A stretch of DNA of 64,000 nucleotides from Ulva prolifera (lineage: Eukaryota; Chlorophyta; Ulvophyceae; Ulvales; Ulvaceae). Of the stretch, positions 11,889 to 20,691 are shown piece by piece (positions within the stretch are counted from its first letter, which is position 1; each line of letters begins with the position of its first letter). The notes under the pieces were generated by a model. The model worked only from the letters and a program-made list of their open reading frames with translations. It was not told the DNA's origin and ran no database searches. The DNA lies in the NCBI GenBank assembly GCA_023078555.1, contig CM041197.1, positions 2,762,501-2,826,500 of the forward strand. The letters run 5' to 3'. The position numbers and the translations under genes were made by a program.

Positions 11889-13236
11889 TATGGGTGTTGA
11901 CATGTTCACGGGGATCCGCGACGGGGCGATTGTGAGGGGCGGCTGTGCACAGTCATGCATGCTGCACGTGCATGTGGTCACATCCTTGCCAGAGTTGTGC
12001 ACACATCCAGTAGTGAAGTCAGAACCTGGAGCAACGCGGTGGTGTGGCAGCATTCGAGACCTGCTGGAGGTCGTCTGCATACGCATGCCTCCGTCGTTGT
12101 GCCCCATTGTGAGTGCCACACGTCGCGGAATTTAAGGGCAGTCCCGCGAGATGGAGACCGCCATCGTATACATGCGGCATGCTCGCAGGAAACAGGGACT
12201 TGATGCTGTACAGCGATTTGTTGCTGTACATGTGGTCATCTGGAGCTCCCACTACTGTCCCGGATGGGGATGATGAGCTCTTCTAAAGCTGATGTTACAA
12301 ACAGCCTGGACGACCAGCCGGCTTCAGCTTAGAAAGTTGGCCATAACATGGTGCCCACATGCCATGTGTTGAATTTGATACGCTGTCACGTGCACTTTTC
12401 ATCCTTTCACTGACCTGCACCATGGCACCGTGGGTTCGTTCCCATTGTGCACAGAGGGGCGAAATTTCTTTGCAGAACATGTGGACAAATCACCAGAGGT
12501 CAGGCCATTGCAATTGCATGGCAGAGAAGCAAAGCGTACTCACGCCAAGCAAGCATCAGTATCAACATGAAGAGCTTCTAGATCCACCTGATCCATGGAT
12601 TGTGTGTGCCTCGTCGGGTGATGTGTGCATGTGTGCCGGCCTAGTCCGATCGCGAGGAGTCCTATATATATAGCCTGTATATATAGCTACTCACACAAAA
12701 AGAACACCACAGTTGGCCCATGGGTATCCTGGACACACCAAAGGGACAGAAACACCCGACAAATTGAAGAATTGGTTGCCCTATCACAGGCTTTGGCGAT
12801 GTGGACTGAACACATATGCACATGTACCCAATGCATGTACCCAATGCGTTGATGTCTGTACATCGGACCACAATGCTGATGCTTTGGAAAACAAACGGCA
12901 ACAGGTGGTGCAACAGGCTGATCATGAGTGCATCATCGTGGTTCCATTCTACAAAGCAGCGCAGCAATCTATCCCAAACACTCTTCATGAGGTTCGATCA
13001 GTGTATGAAAACTTGCATAAGTGGATCCTGTCCTTCAGTGTTGAAGCATCACGGTACATGTGGAGCAGTAAAACAGTAATCCGTTACATTTACGCTAGAT
13101 CTTTCGCCCTGCAGATTACCTATCAGCTGACGCCGTGGCTCTGCAGACTGGTGCTACACTGTAGCTGACAGCTTTTCTGAGCAGCAATCCAGCCACTTCA
13201 GTAATAAGGGACCCTAAATTCTACTTCACCAACGAT

Positions 13237-13280
13237 TCGGTTTTGCTGTTTGTGTTCTTCCGTTCACTCTGTTGTAAATG
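13237..13280 (+). mobile_element. Short beta-type insertion, 44 bp
   Basis: Flanked by a perfect 14-bp duplication ACTTCACCAACGAT (13223-13236 and 13281-13294). The insert runs TCGGTTTTGCTGTTTGTG through CCGTTCACTCTGTTGTAAATG, the 3' part of beta. Confidence 0.8.
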
Positions 13281-13971
13281 ACTTCACCAACGATACTTCT
13301 GCTTTCACCGCGCACCAGCTCGAGATCTTGGAACACATCGTCTGGCTGCTCTAGACCTACTTCTCGCAGGCTAGCTCATGAGCTTCTGCAGGAGCTCCCA
13401 TCAAAACCATAAAACTGTTGGCTCCCAACAGCTGACTGAAAGTGGAAAGGCTGGGATGTGTTGCTCCAGCTCACACCGGGAGGCATCAAAGTGTCCTCCC
13501 ATGCATGCCATCCCAGCAACGTCCTTGTTTCAGCAGAGCACGCTCGAGAGCTCTGCTCACAACGGGGCACATCCAGCGGTGCAGGCATCGGAAAGGCTTG
13601 CAAACTTTGAAAGTGCACGTGTGCTGTAACGTGATGCAGTCGCGCACAGACGTGCCACACCTCCGAGGGCACGAAGTTGCCTCGGAGGCAACTTGAAGGC
13701 TAATACCGGCGGGCCCTTCAACTTGAAGTTGTATCCTTGGAACGTTATTGTAGCTGCAGCCTGAGGCATCAGCCAAAAAATCAACAGATCTTGACTATAC
13801 TATAGTAGCCTACTATAGTGAGGCCAGGCCGGCACCACCAGATGAGCACACCGAGAGCCCAGCCTGCCTGCGTTTATGTACATGCCGGCCCACAACATCG
13901 ATGGCCCAGGCACAAAGCCTGGCCTCCCACCGTCGCATACGGAGACGGCAGGTGCCGGCGAGCCCGGCTGC

Positions 13972-16376
13972 CTAAGGCTGGAACGAGGGTAGCGGGTTGA
14001 CTTCGGCGACGAGGCCAAAGGCGACGCCGCAGTCGATGTCACCGGAGAAGGCCTGCACGAAAGACTCCGCCAGGACCTCCGCAAGCCGCTCCTGTGCGTC
14101 GTTCTGGAAGTCGAAGACGCGGGCGAAGTCCGTCCCCTCTGCACATGCGCCTCACGTGACTCTTGCGCGCTCAGGCGGTGCGCTGACGGCATCATGACGG
14201 TTGCCATGATGTGCATGCCGTACTGAGGAGTGCTCGCCGCTGCAACGGCGGCATTCGGACGTGATGCATGCATATACGTATGCACATTGCAGGTGATTGG
14301 GCCCACTGCCGAACATACGACTGCAAAGACGGTGTCAAACACAGCGTCAGGACAGATATCGATCAGAAGATGGCACAGGCATATCATCTATAGAGACGAG
14401 CATGGCAGGGGGAGGGGGGGTGGGGGCGCACCGACGCAGACTTCGGCGAGGGACGAGACGCTGGCCTCAGCGATGATGGTGGCCATCTGCTGAGCGCCGA
14501 GGCGCGTTGCGACCTCGCAGTTGCACTCCGGGCCGTGCGCCTCGCCGATGGCGAGGGCAAAGGCCTGGGCCTGCATAGTTACAACACCGTTGGCACCTCC
14601 TCTCCCCGTCACAGGCTAGCCTCGTGACGTTGTGGCCACCGGCGGCATGCATCAAATGTAAAACAGATGCATACGTGCAACGGAGAGACGAAACCTAGGC
14701 AGTGCACCAACAGTTACTACATGCATGCGGTACTACATGCATGTTGTTGACATTTGTCAACTACATCGATAGCATTCAGATGCAGCTTCAAGACTGAGCA
14801 GCCAAGTGCGCCTGCGTTGCAGCATTGGACACGATGCATCAGGCATATGCCGCGCGCAAGCTGCAGGAGCGCACAGTGGCGGTTGCGACAGAGTCGATCG
14901 TGCCACTGGTCACCCCGCACGCCATCGTGCCGGGGCCGCCGGCGGTCTCGCAGAAGGCCGTGGCCTGGGTGACAGCCTGCGCCACAGCCACGGCGACCTC
15001 GCGCAGCTGCAGCTCGACCTCCACGAAGCTGTCCACGCCGTCGCAGCCGAGGGCCTGCACCTCGAGGCCGGCGTCCGCAACCGCGTCGATCTCGGTGACG
15101 ATCTGGGACGCGCTGATGGACACGTCGCACTCGGCGCGGGCGGCCCCGGCTTGCCCAACGCCGAAGGCGTTGGCGCTGCAGCCGTCGATCGCGCTGCTGC
15201 GCACCTCGCCGGTGATGGTCGACAGCAGCTCAGCTACCTCCCTCTCGACAGTCCGTTGCACTTCATTCACGGTCAGCGGCTCGCCATTGAATTGATATGT
15301 CGTCTGCATGCACCACAGCCAGTCACGGTTGGGACTGACGGAACAGCTGAATATGGGAATCAATCGTCCTCATTCATACACGTGCCTGGGCTTGTGACCT
15401 CTGCGGCGGGGGGGGGGGGGGGGGGGGGAGGCGTCAATGCAGCAGTCAGCGCAGGAGGACGTCAATGCAGCAGTCAGCGCGGGAGGACGTCAATGCAGCA
15501 GTCAGCGCAGGAGGACGTCAATGCAGCAGTCAGCGCGGGAGGACGTCAATGCAGCAGTCAGCGCGGGAGGGAATAAATGGTACGCGGGGGCGCACATCCA
15601 GGTCGACCACGGCGATGGCATTCGCCGTGAGGGTTTCAACCGCGACCGCAAAAGACGTCAGGGCCGTCTCGCAGAGGCCGCAGACACCGGAGGAGGCGAT
15701 GATGTTGGCCGAGGCGGTGCCGACCGCCATCGCCTGCGCCTCGGCGCGGCGGCGCGCCCGCACCTGCAGCTGCGCGTTGCCGTCGCCGGCGCACGTGCCG
15801 ACGACCGACGCGACAGCCTCGGCCTGCGCGAAGGCCACGGCCGAGATACGCTCGTTGATGGGCACCACGATCGGCTGGCCGGTGGCCTCGTTACAGATGG
15901 ACTCCGCAATGTCGATCACTGCATTCCACCCACACCACCTCAGCCGCAGCCATGCTGACTGGTCGGGCACGTGTCCGAGGGCACCACAGAGACCTCCCGT
16001 TGGGAGTGAACGGTTCCATGCCATGGGCACCACAGTGTGCATACGCATGTGAAGCGCGGCATCAATGCATTATGTGCAGCGTGTCCGGAAGCGCATGGAG
16101 CACGCGATCAGCTGCAGGCGCGATCCAGGTTGACACGTGTATACATACGTATACGGTCAGGTTGTCGGCAGGGTTGTCGAGCAGCGGGGGCGAGGGGCGG
16201 GAGGGCGCACGGGCTTCGGCGTAGCCGTCCTGAGTCTGGATGGAGGTTCGCGAGGCGCTGACGAAGCGGCAGAAGACGCGGGCGCCCTGCACCGAGAGGG
16301 CACTGCCCGCGATCGCCAGGCACCCCAGGCCCGCCGCCCGCAGGGCCCCCTTGTTACTGTTCCTTGAGCTCATCAT
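13972..16376 (-). CDS. Unrecognised cysteine-containing, Ala/Val-rich probable secreted protein, copy B
   Basis: Five exons on the minus strand: 16376-16211, 15918-15596, 15303-14875, 14570-14432 and 14138-13972. Each has the same length as its partner in copy A, giving 407 residues with an intact frame. All four introns start GTGCGC, and acceptors are TGCAG or GTGCAG. The signal-peptide-like N-terminus and all 14 cysteines are conserved; one extra cysteine replaces Ser19. Differences from copy A are clustered: 17 of the first 51 residues encoded by exon 3 differ, but only 2 of the following 92. It is convergent with copy A. Function is not recognised; conservation of both frames suggests both are expressed genes, which is inference. 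Confidence 0.8.
15408..15428. repeat. Poly-G run of 21 in intron 2 of copy B
   Basis: Uninterrupted G on the plus strand, so poly-C in the transcript. It lies about 105 bp before the acceptor of exon 3 and directly next to the 28-bp minisatellite. Confidence 0.97.
15433..15571. repeat. 28-bp minisatellite, five copies
   Basis: Unit GTCAATGCAGCAGTCAGCGC followed by R-GGAGGAC, with starts at 15433, 15461, 15489, 15517 and 15545. The only variation is A (copies 1, 3) versus G (copies 2, 4, 5) at one position and the frayed end of the last copy. It lies in intron 2 of copy B and is absent from copy A. Confidence 0.97.
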
Positions 16377-17677
16377 GTCTGCGTGTAGGATCGCTGCAGC
16401 CACGATAGCATGCCCGTCAGTGCTATTGTTTGCGACATCTGGCTCCATCAAGCGGACATCAGGTACTTCATGAGAAACAGCTCTATGAAAGTGAAACCGA
16501 CACGCTGCTGTGTACTACGGACTCAAGTGGGATCGCTGTCTATGCAAGTGCAAGAAGCAAACCAAGCTGCAGAGTAGCGCTAGCGAGCTCAGGGCAAAAC
16601 ATTGCAAAGCCTGATCAATGCAGCTAGCCTATAGGGCGGTCACCTAGGGCGGCAAGACATATTGCTGGGCCAAGCCCGAGGTGATCAGATCTTGAGAGCC
16701 TCCTTGCTCAGACCATCAATATCGGCAAGCAAAATCAGGCGGCGCTCGCAGCTGCAGAGCAGGCACAAGCTAGCAGTGACTGCAGCATCAAACTGTGATA
16801 TATATAGTACACCAGTAGTTGTGCAATGCACACGGCAGACCCTGGCACACATGTGTACAGCGCCGCGGGGCCGACTGGCTACTAGTAGTGGTGGCATGCT
16901 CTGGTCCGAGCAACATGATCAACATGCCTGCGCTGCTCAGTGCTGTTTGCGAGGCTAGCTACGTATACAGCTGACCTGGGTCATGCATACGCAGTCCGTG
17001 CACGCCCGGGCCGTGGAAGCGAACCTGGAGTGTTAGCTGCGTGGCTTGTCCTGCTCTGCACGTATGCACGCTATATATAGTTTATAAACACGCTAGAAAC
17101 GGTTTGCTGTCTGGGAGCAGGTGTGTAGATCTAGAGCGCCTGCTTGCGAGGGAGTTGTAGGTGGCAATTGCAAAGAGGCGGACTAGTGGTGCTGGCCGTG
17201 GTGTCCTGTCTCAATCCGCCATCGCCTTATATGTGTGTGCAAGCGCACCTGCAGGTTTCGTCCATGGCCGTGCAGGTCAACTTGGAACGGTAGCCTGGCT
17301 GGCCGCAGTGCTGGGAGGTGCCGCAGCGGTAGCATGCTCTCAGGACTGAGAGCTCCGGAGGCCGCGGCGGGGTGGCCTGCATGCGTGCGCTGGTTCGTCA
17401 GAAATGGGAGCGGCATGCATGGTGCGCTGCGGTGGGAGAGCCCGCCGTGGCGACAAGGTCACCCGTACCGCGAGAGCCATCAGCGCGAGATACGTACTAG
17501 CGCGGGACCCTGCGGGAGAGGTGTGCTGCGCGCGCGGGAGAGGCGTGCTGCGTATACCATGCGTGGCTCGCACTCTCTACGCATGTAGGGTGCACATGCC
17601 AGGTGAACATCGAGAGGACTCCGGGCAGCAACGGGCGCTAGCAGCTGCAGCAAGTAGCGAGCAGCTCCATCTTTCGG

Positions 17678-17722
17678 TTTTGGTGTTTGTCTTCTTCCGC
17701 CGGCGTTCACTCTTTTGTGAAA
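17678..17722 (+). mobile_element. Short beta-type insertion
   Basis: Flanked by CTCCATCTTTCGG (17665-17677) and CTCCATCGTTCGG (17723-17735), one mismatch in 13. The insert contains TTTTGGTGTTTGTCTTCTTCC and ends TTCACTCTTTTGTGAAA. Confidence 0.7.
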
Positions 17723-17763
17723 CTCCATCGTTCGGGACGACATGGCCACAGTTCGGAACTCCA

Positions 17764-17865
17764 GGTCCTCCAGGTCCAAGGCCACAGTGTGTTGCTGTTG
17801 ATTCGGATGAGATTCTTCTTTTGTGATCTTTGTCTTCTCCCGTTCCCTCTTTTGTACAGTTCGAA
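17764..17865 (+). mobile_element. Beta-type insertion, about 100 bp
   Basis: Flanked by a perfect 16-bp duplication ACAGTTCGGAACTCCA (17748-17763 and 17866-17881). The insert includes GTTGCTGTTGATTCGGATGA, GTCTTCTCCCGTTCCCTC and a 3' end at TTTTGTA. It sits 41 bp from the preceding insertion. Confidence 0.8.
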
Positions 17866-18108
17866 ACAGTTCGGAACTCCATGTCCGCTCCGTGTTTCCG
17901 CTCCGCTCCGTATCCCCGCTTAGGCGCATGTGCATGTGTGTGGCGCCATGTTCGCGCTCATTCTAGATCTGATATGTTGTCACGAATCGAACTCGTGGTG
18001 TCGGTGTTGCAGCAGTCTGCAGCGCGAACGGGTCGAAAGACACCACATCAATAACTCTCGAAACAATTCCTCGCACACAGCTACATCGCTAGCACACAGC
18101 TGCAGCAC

Positions 18109-18262
18109 GTGTGTGGCTGTGTGGCTGTGTGGCTGTGTCCGGCGAGGGTGCTGCCGTTGCGTGGGTGTTTTGGTGTGAGCTTCGTGTGGCTTGCTGCGTG
18201 GTGTGCGGTTCCCCTGGTTCTTGCTTGTGGTGCTACCTGCCTCGCTTGCTTTGTCCTTGTAA
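18109..18262 (+). mobile_element. Alpha-type insertion, about 154 bp
   Basis: Flanked by a perfect 16-bp duplication CACACAGCTGCAGCAC (18093-18108 and 18263-18278). The insert is a G/T-rich repeat followed by GGTGCTACCTGCCTCGCTTG and ends CCTTGTAA. It is nearly colinear with the copy at 10.95-11.13 kb. Confidence 0.85.
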
Positions 18263-18391
18263 CACACAGCTGCAGCACTGCACGAATCGACTCATGATGA
18301 GCTGGCGCCGCGCGTGCCTACCCCATGCGCATGCCCACACTGATTATGAGCCTGGCCATATGCATGCTCGAGGGAGCTACCTGCAGCTAGT

Positions 18392-18451
18392 CAATCTTTT
18401 TCTTTTGACTACCTGTACACGTTTAAACAAGCAAGTTTGCTCTTCTGTAAC
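18392..18451 (+). mobile_element. 60-bp insertion of a third type
   Basis: Flanked by a perfect 13-bp duplication ACCTGCAGCTAGT (18379-18391 and 18452-18464). The body does not match alpha or beta, but the 3' end (GCTCTTCTGTAAC) has the same TGTAAC terminus. Confidence 0.65.
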
Positions 18452-18719
18452 ACCTGCAGCTAGTGATCTACATCATGATGTGCCCATGCATGGGCGTGAG
18501 TGGATGCATGCATGGGTGTGAATGGATATGCGTAGTACTAGTGGGCTTCAGATGCTTGAGCATGCTGTACACGTCAGATGTTGGCGCCCATGCGCAGCAA
18601 GCAGAGAAGCTCTGTCCAGAGCATCATGCTCATATTAAATCATCCTTGCAAGGCTTGATGCCATCATGCCTGTCTCAGAGCACCAAACACGCGGCCGGCA
18701 CGCGGCCGGCACGGTGTGT

Positions 18720-18751
18720 TGCAAGGACAAAGGCAGCAAGGCGGGCAGCAC
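18720..18751 (-). mobile_element. 32-bp alpha insertion, minus orientation
   Basis: Flanked by a perfect 19-bp duplication CGCGGCCGGCACGGTGTGT (18701-18719 and 18752-18770). Read on the minus strand, the insert is GTGCTGCCCGCCTTGCTGCC followed by TTTGTCCTTGCA, the 3' end of alpha only. Confidence 0.8.
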
Positions 18752-19620
18752 CGCGGCCGGCACGGTGTGTGCATGTTCCACTAATATTATTCAAAGGCGT
18801 CACTGACATGTCGTTGTTCTGCAGAACGATATCATTAGTGCATGCATACGTATCCGGCAGGCAGAGTTCTCGTGATCGGTGGACATGTTTGGTACATTTC
18901 CGCCGCGGCCTGAGCTTGACTCTGCAGACATGTGCGCTGATCCACGCTGTGCATCTGAAGGCATATACATAACCTTGACTGGCCATATTTTATTGAGAAC
19001 AGCCCATATGCAGCTGCACGATAATGTACTTCCCAACTTTCATTAATCAATTGTCGGCCGCGGCCACACATCAGGCTTGCCAAGCGCAGGCTGCACCATG
19101 GTGCAGCCCCCTTCGAGGTCTCAATGCTGCTCAAGTAAGCTACTTGGCAAGCTCAAGCAAGGGGAAACATCCCGCTCATGGATGATCATCAGCAGAGACT
19201 CATGAGTCTCTGCTGGTGGGGTGCGTCCACAGTGCATCGCGCCTGCCGTATACGTATATACGTAGGCACATGTACATGGAACGAGTCGGCGACAGCAGCG
19301 TTGGCACGGACTCCTCGGAGGCCTGACCGGATCTCGAGATGTGATCAACTTGAAGATCGATCTTGATATCGATCGAGCCCCGGGGGGGATTGTACGGTTG
19401 TGGACGGGTCAAATGTTGCCTCCGAGAGTCTAGACTATAGATCTATAGAGCTCTTCTTCAAAATCATCACAAAGGATCACTGGAATCCAGCACTAAATTA
19501 CTTTTTTCTTGGCGCCACATGTACACTATAGTGCACTATAGTGTACACTAGTGTACTACAGCACAGTACGGCAGCCGAATCCATGTATGTGCCGTGAAAC
19601 GCATGTAGCCTTCTGTGGGT

Positions 19621-19665
19621 TACAAAAGAGTAAACGGGAAAAGACAAAAACCACAACAGAATCTC
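19621..19665 (-). mobile_element. Short beta insertion, minus orientation
   Basis: Flanked by 18-bp words with two mismatches (ATGTAGCCTTCTGTGGGT at 19603-19620 and ATGCAGCCTTCGGTGGGT at 19666-19683). The minus strand reads GAGATTCTGTTGTGGTTTTT...CCCGTTTACTCTTTTGTA. Confidence 0.7.
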
Positions 19666-20260
19666 ATGCAGCCTTCGGTGGGTGGTTGTATTAGCACATG
19701 CATGGTTTCAAGATTCGGAGTTCCGATCTGCTGCCAGTGTTCATGTTGCGGACGTTCGTCTCTCATTGCGTGCGCTGCTGTATCGTGGCTGCGCGTGTAT
19801 GGCTGCTGGTTAACATGTTGCTTCGGGAGAGATTATTTTGCTGTGTGTGTCTATCCCCATTCGCTCTTTTGTAATGTTCCCTGTTCACTGCTGCGTACGC
19901 AATGCGTTTGTTTTCCGTACTCAATGCGTTGACGCGCACGCTGCGCTGCACACGTCGGACGACGTCGGCCAGTCTACTAGTAGGCAGCCGCCATGTGCAG
20001 CCGCCACGTGAGCAGCTGCTGCGCACGCCAGCTGGCGCACCATGCGCCGTGCTAGCCTGCAGAACGAGCTTGAGCTGCCCTGCAGCGGAAGTGTCGACGT
20101 CAGCAGCCCGCTGATGGAGATCGCGATTATCAATGAGTGATCACCAGCGCTTGCAATATACTGACACCACACGCAGCAAGCTTGAGGACGCTCTCGATCG
20201 TACACTGCTCAATTGTATTGCAAAACTATAGCACCTGCACAGCGTTGATGCTGCCAGCAC

Positions 20261-20520
20261 GGCTTCATGGCGAGCTGCGCTACAGCCGCTGCCGGGCACA
20301 GCCCGGCACCTCGCTGCACCCAGCTCGCCATGAAGCCAGAGACGCTACACCAGAGTATCTCCCGCTCGCTGCGCCGCAGCCGCGGCCGGGCTGCGCCCGG
20401 CCCCTCGCTGCTCACAGCTCGCCTCTATAGCACAGCATCTTCCGCTCGCTGTGCTGCAGCGAGCAGCCGGGCTCCGCCCGGCCGCTCGCTGTGCACAGCT
20501 CGCTGCATCGGGGCTCCGCC
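20261..20520. repeat. Three GC-rich hairpin units
   Basis: A perfect 17-bp inverted repeat (GGCTTCATGGCGAGCTG, 20261-20277 and 20321-20337) encloses GCCGGGC-ACA-GCCCGGC. Two related downstream units repeat CTCGCTGYGC... and contain GGCCGGGC-TGC-GCCCGGCC (about 20390) and GCCGGGC-TCC-GCCCGGC (about 20468). The units look like an imperfect tandem array. Confidence 0.75.
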
Positions 20521-20647
20521 CAGGGCCCCAAAAATGCCGTGGGATCGACCCGCCGCCGCCACGAAAGCGTCGGCAAGGCCCGCAAAATGCGCACCACACA
20601 AAGGTACGAGCGCACTGTGCTGCGCGCTGGTTCGACGCCACGGCGGT

Positions 20648-20691
20648 TACAAAAGAGTGAACGGGAGAAGTAAAATGCTACAAACGAATCT
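20648..20691 (-). mobile_element. Short beta insertion, minus orientation
   Basis: Flanked by CACGGCGGT (20639-20647) and CACAGCGGT (20692-20700), one mismatch in 9. The minus strand ends CTCCCGTTCACTCTTTTGTA. Confidence 0.6.

Larger units (their letters stand above)
6377..13429. other. Spacer between the inverted arms, gene-poor
   Basis: About 7 kb with no gene that could be recognised. It holds several short retroposon-like insertions, a tandem near-palindrome array, a poly-G run and a short palindromic element (all listed separately). The longest conventional frames, a 205-codon frame on the minus strand at 8.4-9.05 kb and a 151-codon frame on the plus strand at 12.7-13.2 kb, show no recognisable motif. 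Confidence 0.6.
13430..16376 (-). repeat. Right arm of the large inverted duplication
   Basis: Reverse-complement match of 3209-6376, covering the whole paralogous gene and its 3' flank. It carries a 28-bp minisatellite and a poly-G run that the left arm lacks, while the left arm has the CT-rich tract. Confidence 0.85.

Noticed and set aside
15433-15571. Possible CRISPR array
   Set aside because: Five 28-bp copies are directly adjacent without spacers, in an intron of a eukaryotic gene; it is a minisatellite.
17985-18005. tRNA T-arm-like sequence on minus (GTTCGATTC)
   Set aside because: The T stem does not pair properly and no acceptor, D or anticodon stem could be built around it.
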